Part shown: piece by piece, positions 1 through 10,945 of the stretch
Layout: each line of letters starts with the position of its first letter
Numbering within the stretch: position 1 is the first letter of the stretch
DNA from: Erigeron canadensis
Taxonomy: Eukaryota; Streptophyta; Magnoliopsida; Asterales; Asteraceae
Reading direction: 5' to 3'
Length of the DNA: 64,000 nt
Assembly: GCF_010389155.1 (NCBI RefSeq)
Contig: NC_057767.1
Coordinates: 6,679,765 to 6,743,764, forward strand
The notes under the pieces: generated by a model
Databases searched by the model: none
Seen by the model: only the letters and a program-made list of their open reading frames with translations
Told to the model about the DNA's origin: nothing
Position numbers and translations under genes: made by a program

Positions 1-638
1 TTCACAAATGGCAATAGATTTATCACAACTTGTTTGTCCTTAACTACAATGTCAACCTGTATGACAAGCCAATATCCCAAAGCCAATGCATAAACTTTAC
101 CGTCGCAACAAGTTGGATTTTTTAGGAAACCATCTACATCTACTTTGCTCATGCTCCTGAGCTGTTTAGCGTATGACATTTCAGCCCATGTTAATTTGTT
201 TCTTTTAAGACCTACCCGACAAAAAATGATAGTTGGCTTTTCGACTGTTGTTAACAGGATAACGGAACTTGGATCCCCAGGAGGAGACGACAAACAACAT
301 TCATGTAAATCTCCAATCTTTTTATTCAACTGCGGAAAATGGATCATCTTAGAAGTGATTGGATTCCAAAGAGACCAATTCACATTGCTTGGTTGATCAG
401 AGAGAATTAGCCAGCCATGGAAATATCCCCGGATACGTCTGTTGTGCAACTGGGGGATTCGGCACCTGTATGGAAATAACGGCTTGTGTAAAGTGTAGAA
501 AATCTGATCACCAATGTGATTGGCATCGTCTTTGGCTTCGTTGAGGTTCTGAGCAACAAACCACAAATAGTTTGCTGATAGGGGAGGTAGTCTATCATAT
601 AGTGAACCATGTTTTTTAGAATCTTGCTTCGGATCCAT
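1..638 (-). CDS. DUF295 / KIB-type beta-propeller protein, N-terminal part (cut by window edge)
   Basis: The minus strand is open from an ATG at 638 to the window edge, about 212 codons with no stop. The translation begins MDPKQDSKKHGSLYDRLPPL and contains the landmarks of the plant KIB1-4/DUF295 beta-propeller family: a 'LHKPLFPY' strand, 'GYFHGWLIL', 'WNPITSKMIHFPQL', 'CCLSSPPGDPSSVILL', 'IIFCRVG' and 'WAEMSY' in that order. Many family members carry an F-box before the propeller; none is visible here because the propeller starts within about 20 residues of the Met, so this is an F-box-less member or the true first exon lies upstream. Function of such proteins is mostly unknown; Arabidopsis KIB1 is a brassinosteroid-linked member. 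The family call is from motif recognition. The 3' end is outside the window. Confidence 0.72.
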   Translation of the reverse strand, partial: MDPKQDSKKHGSLYDRLPPLSANYLWFVAQNLNEAKDDANHIGDQIFYTLHKPLFPYRCRIPQLHNRRIRGYFHGWLILSDQPSNVNWSLWNPITSKMIHFPQLNKKIGDLHECCLSSPPGDPSSVILLTTVEKPTIIFCRVGLKRNKLTWAEMSYAKQLRSMSKVDVDGFLKNPTCCDGKVYALALGYWLVIQVDIVVKDKQVVINLLPFV

Positions 639-711
639 CTAATAAGATGTTCAAAATATATTATAAGAAAAAAAAACCATCACATTATAATAAAAATACA
701 AATACCAATAG

Positions 712-1039
712 AGGTTCTAGTTAAAATAAAAGTATTAAAGTAAAACAAATAAAGTAAATAAATACTGTACCAATAGAGGTTCTAGTTAAAATAAAGTAAA
801 CTGTTTGTCTAAAGCTTAGATTTCTAAATCATAATAAAGATACAAATATCAATAGAGGTTCTAGTTAAAATAAAAATATTATAGTAAAACAAATAAAACA
901 ATAGATTTTTTTTTACCGAAAATCTATTTTCGTCGTGCATCATGGAAATCGTCATGCATGCTTGTGCTTTGTGAATCTTTATGGGGTCAAGATCTTGTCT
1001 TATGTTTTACTTTAATACTTAGTTTTACAATAACGAACT
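712..1039. mobile_element. hAT-like MITE, same family as the one at 21221, with internally repeated left end
   Basis: Its right part matches, in reverse orientation, the 205-bp MITE at 21221-21425: both share a 'AAGTATTAAAGTAAAA' terminal stretch and an inner block with 'GATCTTGACCC', 'GATTCAC' and 'GATGCAC'. Flanking CCAATAG copies (705-711 and 1040-1046) look like a 7- to 8-bp target duplication. The left terminal segment starting 'AGGTTCTAGTTAAAATAAA' occurs three times (712, near 775, near 855), so the element is longer than its relative through partial duplication of one end. It lies just upstream of the DUF295 gene start. Confidence 0.55.
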
Positions 1040-1046
1040 CCAATAG

Positions 1047-1824
1047 AGGTATCTAGTACAAATAGAATAGTAATTTTTTAAGAAGAAGAAGAAGAGGAAG
1101 CTAGATTTATAGAATTCGTACCTCCAACTAATAATATCGCTTCCTGCCACCGAATACTTCAGGATGATTTAATAAGTAATTTGGTATTATTATTTTTTTT
1201 TTATATCTACAGGCTGGTTACATAATGGGCTTAAATTTTGTTTAGAGTCCATTCTTATTCTTATTATCCATATATGTTGTTGGTTTGGGCAGTAATTTAA
1301 TTTGCTTTCAAATTTTAATCCTTATCATGTAGGATTTATTTTCGTAGTTCCAAACCACAATTGTGAATTGAAAATAAGAAGCCCAAGTATATTTTCTGTT
1401 TGAAAGCCCACTTATAATTAATGAACTTGTTCTGCATACCTGATCTCCGAAACTTGATTGGAATGATGGTTTGCAAGCCGATTAATTCTATAACTACAAC
1501 CTGCTTATCTTGACCAATAATCAGGAATATAGAAAAAGGGTCAGATTTCCGATTTTATGTGACTTTTGATTCGTTATACAATGTGGATAGCCTCGAGTCA
1601 TTGCAGGTAAACCTCTGTGACCATAAGGAATATGTTTTGGCTTTTAAGATTTAAACTTGTGACCTTAAAGTAATACGTAATGTGGAATATGTTATAGTGC
1701 ACGTATAATTGTTGAGTATGGAACGAAAAAACGAACACTATAACGTATTTGTTGGATACTTCACAGGTTTTTACATGGAAACAAAGACAATTAAAGAACA
1801 CTTGGATGTATATCACTCCTTAGA
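1047..1824. other. Intergenic, no gene seen
   Basis: AT-rich spacer between the DUF295 gene and the 3' end of the FAD-oxidase gene. It holds a purine run (AAGAAGAAGAAGAGG near 1081) and short ORFs without family resemblance. It should include the 3' UTR of the minus-strand oxidase, but I could not place a poly(A) site. Confidence 0.5.
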
Positions 1825-3525
1825 TTACTCGCTCAACCTATCCCTGTCATTCTTGTTCCCCGACAACATCGGAGGAATGCTTTGTTGATGCCTAAAAACA
1901 TTGTAGGGATCGATTTGTGTCTTTGCCCTCACAAGTCGATCGTAGTTTTTACAGAAGTACTTTTCACCCCATTCTCTGACCTTCTCAACTGCATCAGCAT
2001 CCTCTGACTCGACCTGAGTTTTTATCCAGTCCATCACCCCAAGATCAGTATCTATGTAGTTGATGTATGCAGCTCGTGGTTCCTGCGACACATATGGCGT
2101 CATTGAGCCATGAAAGCCTCGTATCCATGCTATATAGTCGCTCGTTTTGTCATTATCAGTTTCTTTCCAATCGACTAGATATTGAATAGTGAAAATATTG
2201 CCTTTCCTATGGGGAAATGGAATCGAGTCACTACTTATGGTTTCCATTGCGCCGCCATACGGGTCCAAAATCACAAATCCTTTTGGTTGCTTTTCAAGTA
2301 TGTCGAGTGCGGTGGTTAAGCCAAATCGTGGAATAGGTTTCCTAACAAAGTCTGATTTTGCCTTATAATACGATTTATCTTGTAAGAATCGGTCCTTCAA
2401 GTCTGAAACCATACTTTCATCTCCGAAACCCGAGAAGAAAAGAATCGACTCGATCCAACTCATCTCTTTGCAGTCACTTTCCACGACCTTTAGCTCAGGA
2501 AAAGTTTGGTTTACGATCAATAAAGCTTTTGTTTTTGGTCCCAAATAGAACCCTTTGAATGTAGCTGATATACCCGGTTTGTTTTTCCGCTCGGGCAAAC
2601 ATGCACCTACGAAAGATGATATATAGAAATCATCCGTCAATTTAGGTGCAACGTGTTGCCATTTGTTGACCAAATCAGTCACTTGTCCTTTCGTGCCTGG
2701 TCTAGACACGACAAAACAAGTGACTGTTTTTGGTACAATTGATAATTTAATTTTCCAAGCATACACAATTCCCCAAACCCCACCACCACCGCCTCGTATT
2801 GCCCAAAAAACATCCTCTCCCATCGCATCGCGGTCCAATAACTCACCGTCAGCTGTCACTAAAACTGCATCAACCACATTATCGGCCGCTAGTCCATATT
2901 TTCGTGATAATAACCCGAATCCACCGCCCGAAATGTGACCACCGACTCCGACGGTCGGGCACGACCCGGCCGAAAAACCGTGCACCGGACTCGCCTCTGC
3001 GACGGCATAGTATGTCTGACCAAGCGTTGCACCGGCTTCGACCCATGCGGTTCCCGAGTTCACATCCACCGACACACTATCCAATCTAGTCATATCAATC
3101 ACCACAAAAGGTCTTCCTTCCATACATACTGATGATGTCCCTTCATAGCTATGACCACCACACCTAACCCGAATTTCGAGCAAAGATTGTCTTGCACAAA
3201 CAACAGTGTTAGCCAATTGTTCTTTCGTCTCGGGAAACACGATAACAGCCGGTTTTGGCAACGACAGACTCGAAAATCTTAGATTTTGTATGGAAAAATT
3301 TAGAAGTTGGTAATAAACCGAAGAATCATTGTTTGAATTCGAATGGGTCGTAAAGTTACGGATACCAAACTTAGTTAAACAAGAAGTGAAAACATTTGCG
3401 GGTTCTTCTTGTTCTTGATTCTTAGCATGATTATCGTGTTCGTGTTCGTAAGAGAAAGAAGGTAAAGAAATTGACATAACGAAAAAGACTAAAATGGTGA
3501 TTTTTTGCAAAAGCGTACACCTCAT
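1825..3525 (-). CDS. Berberine-bridge-enzyme-like FAD-linked oxidoreductase, secreted
   Basis: Intact 566-aa ORF without introns, the usual structure for plant BBE-like genes. A hydrophobic N-terminus (residues 8-25, 'KITILVFFVMSISLPSFS') is a signal peptide, so the protein should enter the secretory pathway. The FAD_binding_4 domain follows: 'RCGGHSYEG' with His125 and 'GSCPTVGVGGHISGGG' with Cys189 are the two residues that bind FAD covalently in BBE enzymes; their 64-residue spacing is close to that of the poppy enzyme. 'GEDVFWAIRGGGGGVWGIV' (238-255) is the second flavin-contact block. The C-terminal BBE domain ends in 'YFCKNYDRLVRAKTQIDP' and 'FRHQQSIPP', both family hallmarks. Family members oxidise alkaloids, carbohydrates or monolignols; the substrate here cannot be told. 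A His/Asp/Glu-rich linker (residues 26-44) after the signal peptide is unusual. Start is the first Met, just before the signal peptide. Confidence 0.95.
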   Translation of the reverse strand: MRCTLLQKITILVFFVMSISLPSFSYEHEHDNHAKNQEQEEPANVFTSCLTKFGIRNFTTHSNSNNDSSVYYQLLNFSIQNLRFSSLSLPKPAVIVFPETKEQLANTVVCARQSLLEIRVRCGGHSYEGTSSVCMEGRPFVVIDMTRLDSVSVDVNSGTAWVEAGATLGQTYYAVAEASPVHGFSAGSCPTVGVGGHISGGGFGLLSRKYGLAADNVVDAVLVTADGELLDRDAMGEDVFWAIRGGGGGVWGIVYAWKIKLSIVPKTVTCFVVSRPGTKGQVTDLVNKWQHVAPKLTDDFYISSFVGACLPERKNKPGISATFKGFYLGPKTKALLIVNQTFPELKVVESDCKEMSWIESILFFSGFGDESMVSDLKDRFLQDKSYYKAKSDFVRKPIPRFGLTTALDILEKQPKGFVILDPYGGAMETISSDSIPFPHRKGNIFTIQYLVDWKETDNDKTSDYIAWIRGFHGSMTPYVSQEPRAAYINYIDTDLGVMDWIKTQVESEDADAVEKVREWGEKYFCKNYDRLVRAKTQIDPYNVFRHQQSIPPMLSGNKNDRDRLSE

Positions 3526-3572
3526 AAAAATTTGGACTTGTTACATGAAATTGAGTGGTGTTTGAAGGTTGA

Positions 3573-3578
3573 TTTATA
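3573..3578 (-). promoter_or_regulatory. Candidate TATA box of the FAD-oxidase gene
   Basis: Minus-strand TATAAA about 50 bases upstream of the ATG at 3525, which would leave a 5' UTR of roughly 20 bases. The spacing is plausible but short; there is no transcript evidence. Confidence 0.35.
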
Positions 3579-3702
3579 TGGTGAAATTAATGGTAATATT
3601 TTAAGAAGAATCATACTGATTGGAAATAAAAGACAAACAGAAGTAAGTAAAGAAGAAATTAGTGTTCGTGGCCGGCCATTGCCAATTTCTTATGATTCTT
3701 GA

Positions 3703-6700
3703 AAAACTTACGCTACTGCATGCAGATAACTGAGCTTTCAAAGATAATATTCAATGATTGAGTGGACTATTCATTTGGATAGATAGTAGAATTCTAGTGG
3801 TTTAATCAACTTTCAATACTACACCCAAATGCCATCACTGCAATATAAGCAGACATGGAAATAAGAAATTATATTACACTCGTTAATATGGTGAAACTCT
3901 AGTAGTAGAGCCCATAAATAAAGGTTAAAAGACAAAGGTTCAAAATTTGTAAGGAAAGTGGAGATCTTATATCGTGATCCCATGTGTGAAGATGGTGACC
4001 TACCGGGTATGATATCTATATGGTGTACGTTTTGGATATCAAAATTGGTACATGAGAGTATGAGACTAGAGGCTTCCCAACTATTTAACTTTTTTTTTTT
4101 TTAAACTTGATAAAGTTATACTAATGAAATACTTTTAAACCATAATCAATTCATATAATTCTAATCGATCAAATATTATCAAACACAAACAAACTTAATT
4201 AAAATCAAAGTTACAATATTTAGACTTTAAAAAATCTAAAATAGGATACTTTTAATGAGAAAAAAATAATAATATAAAACCTCATCACATTCAACATATG
4301 TTAATCTAATACTCATTATCTTATAACATTTGTAAGTTATGAAACATCGGGTGGAACCAGCGTGGAATCCGGTGGAACCTGAGCTATAGATAGATTTATT
4401 AATGTAATTTACTTTGAAAGATGATGTATTTTTTTTTATTGATTATAAAAAATAAATATATTTTAACCATAAAACTCATAAAAACAATAGTTGTGCAACT
4501 AAATGTTAAATGTAAACCAACAAAGTGCTAAAATATTTAAAAATTGATAAAAGAAAAAAAAAAGTATAAAAATCTTTTAAATTCACCAAAACATAACAAT
4601 CAGTTATTATCGTTATTTTACATATAGGAGATTTTGTTTCCAATCCTGATCACGCACTAATTAATGATTTGCACATCATGATTCATTATGTTTTTTTTTT
4701 TTTTGTCAAGTGAAACGTACGTCCTCTGTTTAGTTATCGATTTTTGAAAAGTTATTTAGATCCCAAGTGACACGCGCGAATGTATGATGATCGATGATTC
4801 ATGTGCAAATATATGTCTTGGAGGTAGATCCAAACAATTTGTAAACTTGAAAAGTAGTTTAATTCTTTTCGAAGATTACTATGTTGGAGGTGCGATGAGA
4901 TGCCGGCCAACCGCAAGCTTCCAAAGGTTGCCGTTTCTTTCTCTTTACTTTAATTTTACTATATATAAAACCTACAATCGTTATTAAATTTATGAATATA
5001 CAGTATCTCTACTACAGTATAGGTTCTTTCATTTTTCAACTTTAACTAAGTGATAACCTCAAACTACCCCTAACACTTATTTATGATACCTTTAAAAAAA
5101 ATCTCAACCACTCATTTTTTTCTTTTCTCACAAATCTCAACCACTTATTTTTCTCTCTCCAGCATAAATTATTTTATTGTTCTAATTCATTCAAAATCTT
5201 TTATCTCAAAAACAGTACATCGATAAATTATAAAAATTATATAGGTGCTTTTAAAATTTCATACTCTTTCATTACAGATGTCATTCAATATATACTTTCG
5301 ACGAAATTTTAAATCCGATGGCGGAGCCCGGACGGCTAAGGCATTTAGCTATCACACTCCATGACCTATCACCTTCTATGACCTATTACCCTCAGCATCT
5401 CACCTTCGCAACATGTGGTTATTTTGTCTCGTAATTAAGTGAATGTCATGACTCATGAGTAGCTCAATGGTAATCATGAATAAAATTAGTTTATCTTACA
5501 AAAGTAGCTAGAGTTAATCGATCTCTTTAGGGATTATTATATGTATGTAACTCTCTCATCATAACTAACTTTATATTAATATATGGGAATGTAGTTTTAC
5601 AGAAATTTAAAAGAAATAGATCGAAAGGCCGTTTTATGTGCCAACTATGATTAAGATTGATGTTAATGTAACATGCATGATTTTGACATTTACGGGGTAT
5701 TTGAGAACAAATTGATAAGTAATTACATACTTTTATAGGATTGTTTGATTAGACACTTTTTTTAATGTTAAGAGTATACACACGTAATGTTTAGATTTTG
5801 ATGTCATTGATAAGCAAGGTGATACATTCACATTAATTTATAATCATTAAAAGCCAAAGGTGTAATCGGCAAGTTTCAGCGGTTCCTTTCATCGACTAAG
5901 ATCGGTACTTCGGTTCCCTTGTACCATCTTCTCTGGCCAAAATTGGCAAGTAGCATTGGTTATATATATATCGGCTCTATTGTGCCGATGCTTGTAAACG
6001 TTGAGAGTGTGATATGTGACCATTTTTTTTCTATGTTGTGGTGACAATTCTTTCTTCGTTAGAAACCTAATTTATAAATTAGGGGTTTTCGATTTTTGAG
6101 ACTAATATTATGTTTTCTTGTCTCGTATTGTCGGAATCAAAGCCAGAACCGATGAGCCGATGTTCCTAACATACTAGACCCTTTTCTGGAGAGATCTCAA
6201 ACCCCTTTTTACATTTTCCGACGTAACTATGTGTTGTCGGTTTTGGGCTTTGCATCTTCTTGTTTGGCATTTTGCATGTCCTTATTTGGGGTTTCATTTC
6301 ATCGCCAGCCATGGTTGATATTCGCTTTTCCGGCGATCCTTTTTTGAGGTTTCTGGTTTGTTTCTGCTTACTTTTCTGGCTATCCGATCTCTTTTAAGTT
6401 TATGATTTACCGCTGCTGTTGATGGTTATTATCAAAATTAGGTATTGTTTTATCGTATCATTCTGAAAAATTATATATGAACAACTGTTTATAGAATTTT
6501 TATAAAACGAACATATGACATATTAGTTTAAAAGAAGATAGAATATCAATAAAGGGATAGTAAAATGTTTGCATTATTAATCTAACAACGTTTCTTTCTT
6601 TATGATGTCCAAAAAACTTGCTATCTTTTTTTTTTTTTTAAGGTTTTGTTAGATGAAACTTTAAAAGTTTCATTTAAAGTGCATGAAATAATTATAATTT

Positions 6701-6825
6701 TGCCATACAATATTAAAATTATGCTTTTGATATAAAACGTATAAATTTTTTATGAACAAATTAACATATTTTAAATTTGTATGGTTCGGTGTGCAAACTT
6801 TATCTATTAGTCTTTTTATGGAAGC
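3703..6825. other. Long AT-rich intergenic stretch, no gene seen
   Basis: I see no coding homology and no element with both ends. There are poly(T)/poly(A) runs (4089, 4690, 6628) and long AT-rich blocks. Near 5850-6130 there is a less AT-rich patch with repeated ATCGG/CCGAT words, and near 6180-6400 a patch with CCGACG and CCGGCGATCC. These may be decayed transposon pieces but no boundary could be found. Confidence 0.4.
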
Positions 6826-6834
6826 AATTTTTAA

Positions 6835-7030
6835 TTTTTATGCTTGGATCATGAGAGATCAGGGTTCGAGTCTGAGCAGACGAAGTTTTACCTTTAATTT
6901 AACTTCGTGCCTTCTGTAGCGGTTAAATTGGTGGGTTTTTAATTTCCTCCCCTGTGGACCCTAACTTCGTGGATCGGTCACTGCCCGTATGGATGTAACG
7001 GCTAGCCGTTCCGTGACATAAACGTTAAAA
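6835..7030 (+). mobile_element. tRNA-derived SINE, group sharing the 'AGCGGTTAAATTGGTGGG' body
   Basis: Contains a pol III B-box-like GGGTTCGAGTCTG near 6862 and a body closely matching the copy at 45634-45882 (shared TGTAGCGGTTAAATTGG, CTTCGTGGATCGGTC, TATGGATGTAA, GGCTAGCCGT), and it ends in a run of ten A. The A-box side is degraded and no convincing target duplication was found, so the 5' end is approximate and the copy may be 5'-truncated. Confidence 0.65.
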
Positions 7031-7464
7031 AAAAAATCATATTTTATGAGATTAAAATCTATTATCATATACATTTTAAATTGGAAGAAATGCTCTTTAA
7101 TTAACTCAAGTTCTTCATTTGACCCCATATCGAGTAGTATATATTAGCATCAACAAACTTTAATACCAAAAGATACATCCAGCTATCGGCTGGCCGGTTT
7201 TGCCGAGAATACTACGTAATCATTATTCTTGGGGAAACGTTTTGAATGAATTTTGCTATGGGTTACCTACAACTGGTTTTGAATACGTGCCCATGGCAAA
7301 CCAGAAAAAAATATGTAGTCTTTAAAATATTCAAATAAATACACACATTTATTTATATAAATAACAATGAATCATCTTTTTAAAAGTACTACAGAAAATT
7401 ATTAAAGAAATACAAGCTAGCAAGGCGCCAACTGTATAAAATAAAATAATTACAAAAAATTATT
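7031..7464. other. AT-rich spacer, nothing recognised
   Basis: Between a SINE and a tandem duplication. No ORF with family resemblance and no paired repeats were seen. Confidence 0.4.
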
Positions 7465-7986
7465 AATTAGAACTACAACACTTACAAAAGAACACACCTT
7501 AACGTGTTCTCAAGTCCTTAACTGTAAAATTCATAAAAAGAATAAAAGAAAAAAGAAAGTCTAGAAGTCCAAATTGAGTCGGGTTCACTCCCTTAGGCTA
7601 TATATATATATATATATTGATGTCTGATTTTCACGTTACATTCAACTGAAAAGAATTTAAAAGAACATAATATATGCATATATATATAGGGGATATATTA
7701 GCTACAGCAAATATCAATTAGAGCTACAACACTTACAAAAGAACACACCTTAACGTGTTCTCAAGTCCTTAACTGTAAAATTCATAAAAAGAATAAAAGA
7801 AAAAAGAAAGTCTAGAAGTCCAAATTGGGCCGGGTTCGCTCCCTCAGGCTATATATATATTGATGTCTGATTTTGAAATCTATTGATAAAAGTGCCAGAT
7901 ATGTAAGATTTTTACGTTACATTCAACTGAAAAGAATCTAAAAGAACATAATATATATATATATATATATGGGATATATTAGCTAC
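7465..7986. repeat. Direct tandem duplication of a ~251-bp unit
   Basis: Unit 1 (7465-7715) and unit 2 (7716-7986) both run from 'AATTAGARCTACAACACTTA' to 'GGATATATTAGCTAC' and are nearly identical for the first 150 bases. Unit 2 carries an extra ~35-base segment near 7880. Each unit has a hairpin-forming GAACAC...GTGTTC pair (around 7490 and 7742) and a variable (TA)n tract. No coding content. It looks like a local segmental tandem duplication, not a transposon with ends. Confidence 0.85.
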
Positions 7987-9211
7987 CTTATCATATAGCC
8001 AAATTTTGTTTTATTTTTAATAAAATGATATCTACATCCTTAGTTATATCTCTTTCCTTAATCAATGTTATTAGTGCATTTTAGTATTTTTTTTTTCCTT
8101 TGAAATTCACGCAATTATTTATTTTTCTTAATTGAAAGTTCATATTCAATTCCCTCAATTTCATAGATATTTTGTCTCCTATAATTCTCGAAAACCGGTA
8201 AGCTTCATTAGATTAATTAAGTAATTAAATTGTTTATTTATGTTTTCAAGTGGTTGATCACTCATCAAAGAAAGCTTAATATAGTGTCACAAGTTCATTT
8301 GTGTTGTTAAATTAGAATTATGTATTGAGATAATCGAATACAATTTCATTTTAGTAATCTATTATAGAAGGGGAGTGATATTACTACAACATAAATTAGT
8401 CATCTATAACAAATATATAAATTTCATGATACAGTGTACAACTGTTTAATGCAAGTATTGTTGTAGATGACTAAATGTTATTGTAAAATATCATTTTCCA
8501 TTATGGAACTTTCCTGGAAGCTTAATTACTAGAAAAAGAGCATGTAACAAAACATCAAAGGGATAAACATATCTTCAATCCTATGTTAAAACTAACATCA
8601 TGATAATTAAATAATGAAAAAGAATATGAATTGAACTAATAATCTTGTAGCTCGTATCTCTGTTGGGAAAATAAATATGAAAATGATGGAATAATATTTT
8701 TGAGATTTGAAGGAAATTAAAGTATCGTAAATCTCCAAATTCTTAAAACGTTTGAATTTTTGTGCCCCATAAATTGATCAATTTTGTAAATCTTCAGAGC
8801 CTCCGTGATATAAACATAAACATATGTGATATGTATTGCTAAAACCGCTAACTTCCAAAGTTCGATGATATGAGTTTGTGATCAACTGGTCGTTGTCTTG
8901 TTAACAGATATATATATATTTTGGAAACATAAATGTGATGTTTGCATTTGGACAAATCTTATCCGTAATTCCATAAATGGACCTATCTTTTGATGTTTCA
9001 TGAAATAGATAAAACATGATATTGTTTGGACTACTAGAAAAGTATTTTATGTGGGTTTTTATGAAAAATTATATATATAGAACTCATTCATCAATGGAGT
9101 CGACAAATGGAAAGTGCAACTAGGGGGACTCAAGTCGCTTGGAGGGGCATAATAAAGCGAATGTTTTATGAGATATAAGGAATAGATATTGTTTATTAAT
9201 TAATGGAGTTT
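7987..9211. other. AT-rich spacer with one small foldback repeat
   Basis: No gene seen. At about 8377-8493 the segment 'TTAGTCATCTATAACAA' is repeated in inverted order as 'TTGTTGTAGATGACTAA', with matching outer GATATT/AATATC, suggesting a ~115-bp MITE remnant. No target duplication could be assigned. Confidence 0.4.
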
Positions 9212-9352
9212 GCTAAATACAGTCCTTAGGGCTGTGTTTAAGGTGCATAAATTATTTGTACATTTACCATGAAAATCAGGGGCGGACTTTTAATATGGAA
9301 GGTACAAGGTTTTTTATGCACGTTAAATACAGCCCTTAGGGCTGTATCTAGC
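9212..9352. mobile_element. Foldback MITE, ~141 bp, with self-complementary ends
   Basis: The left end 'GCTAAATACAGTCCTTAGGG' and the inverted right end 'GCTAGATACAGCCCTAAGGG' match over about 40 bases and both continue into GTGCATAAA. Within each end the sequence is itself a near-palindrome (CAGYCCTTAGGGCTG). The ~60-bp centre contains GGGGCGGACTTTTAA. No clear target duplication, so the superfamily is unassigned. Confidence 0.65.
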
Positions 9353-10610
9353 ATTTCCCTTAATGAATATGTTAATTTGATAATTGTCTTGTATTATATT
9401 ATATATGACGTAAATATGTGAATAAATTTAATTTGTAATTTAAGGTATGAGTTTGGCATTATTCGGCTATGATGAAAGTAAAAATTTTAGACACCCAAAT
9501 ATATAGTAATGTTTACTTAATTGCGTCAAATATTTGTGACTTAATTCACAACCTTTAAGTTGTTTGATTATCTCCCTATCACTAGGTCAAAGGCACTTTG
9601 GTATCTGCATTAATTTACCATTCCTTAAATCCCAATGATTTTACAAGCTTATGGATGTGAGTTTTTGATAAAAAGAGCAAAATTAATGCCATGAATCCAT
9701 GATTAGATTCATCTGCTTATCTTCGTACGTGCGGTAATATTTCCTCTAACCCGTCTAGCTAGATGGTTAATTTTTGATGTAGCGATTATCTAGAGATAAG
9801 TTTTTTTAGGAGCATTGACACTTAAATCTGTCTTGATGCATGGTTCATGACTTAACGAAACATTGATAGTTGTTCTAGGCATTTAGTGAATTAATTGTTC
9901 ATTTGTAATACGCCAGCTCCTAAGCATTGTTTGCTAATCCGATAATATTTTATATATTAATATCATCCGTTCAGTTAATTAATGGTCTTTTACTCTTTCA
10001 TAATAGATTTCAAACGAACCCATCATTAATAACCTATCACGCAATAATAACAACAACAATACTCAAATAAGCAAACCTGTAAAAGAGAGGTGAAATATTA
10101 GACAACATGTACAATCCACTAGAAAGACCAAAACAACAATACAAACCTGTAGAACCAATGGTCGCGTTAGAATAATAGATCTCACGTAGTCATATGGCTC
10201 ATTGTGCATCGCTTACTCTCATTTTTGTACAAGATTACAAATATATTTAGTCTGGATTGGTAACGCGTAGCCAACACGATGTTGGCTATGTGCCAAAATT
10301 GACACTCCATTTTAACTTCTTATAATTTGTCACTTATTTGGATTCATTGCCGCCGGGCGGCCTTGTAGTGTAAGTTTTACTTTTCATACCACCTTTTTTG
10401 GACTATTTTGGCAGTTTGTGCATTACGTTTTGGCTTTTTATGTGCATTGTAAAGTCAACTCCCAATTTCAACGGTATTTTAATCTTTGGGTCCCGACTTG
10501 TATGATTGTATCCATGAAGACTACCCCGTTAAGACTTAAGATATTGTTAACAATCTTAAAAGTGAATCAATTATCAAATAAAATGCATATAACAAAACAT
10601 TAACTAATTA
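9353..10610. other. AT-rich spacer, nothing recognised
   Basis: No ORF with family resemblance, no paired repeats, no RNA gene seen. Confidence 0.4.
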
Positions 10611-10628
10611 GGTACCATGAGTATCTGT

Positions 10629-10927
10629 ATTTCTCATTATAGCTCAGTGGTTGAACACCAGCTTTACATGCTGGAAGTTTTAAGTTCGAGACATAGGAAG
10701 GACATCTGAAGGATTTTCACAATAAAGTCTTCTAGTGAAGCAGGTTTGAGTCGTGCAGAGAGGACAAGGTTTTATTCCTATTAAATGTCGTGCCTTCGGG
10801 CGATTTAGTTGGGAGTTTCTCCTCCTATTAGGTATTAAGGGTGAGGGGGCTCTCTAGCGTGGACCCGGTTAAGACAACGTAAGCTAGATCTCCTGTTGCG
10901 AGCAAATGATCCACACCTTTCAAAAAA
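10629..10927 (+). mobile_element. Complete tRNA-derived SINE with 18-bp target duplication
   Basis: The head reads like a tRNA: A-box 'TAGCTCAGTGGTTGAACA', an anticodon arm CCAGC-TTTACAT-GCTGG whose loop gives a UAC anticodon (valine type), and a B-box 'AAGTTCGAGAC'. The acceptor stem does not pair, so it is not a working tRNA gene. The body has 'GTCGTGCCTTCGGGCGATTT' and 'ACCCGGTTAAGACAACGTA', shared with the copies at 13087, 54376 and 56520. The 3' end is AAAAAA. It is flanked by identical GGTACCATGAGTATCTGT at 10611-10628 and 10928-10945, the mark of target-primed insertion. Confidence 0.92.
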
Positions 10928-10945
10928 GGTACCATGAGTATCTGT

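Noticed and set aside
2358..3132. Several plus-strand ORFs of 60-96 codons
   Set aside because: They are antisense shadows of the intact FAD-oxidase gene.
7465..7986. CRISPR-like or satellite array
   Set aside because: Only two long units, no short regular repeats; this is eukaryotic nuclear DNA.
10629..10690. Possible tRNA-Val(UAC) gene
   Set aside because: A-box, anticodon arm and B-box are present but the acceptor stem does not pair, and the segment is the head of a SINE with poly(A) and an 18-bp target duplication.
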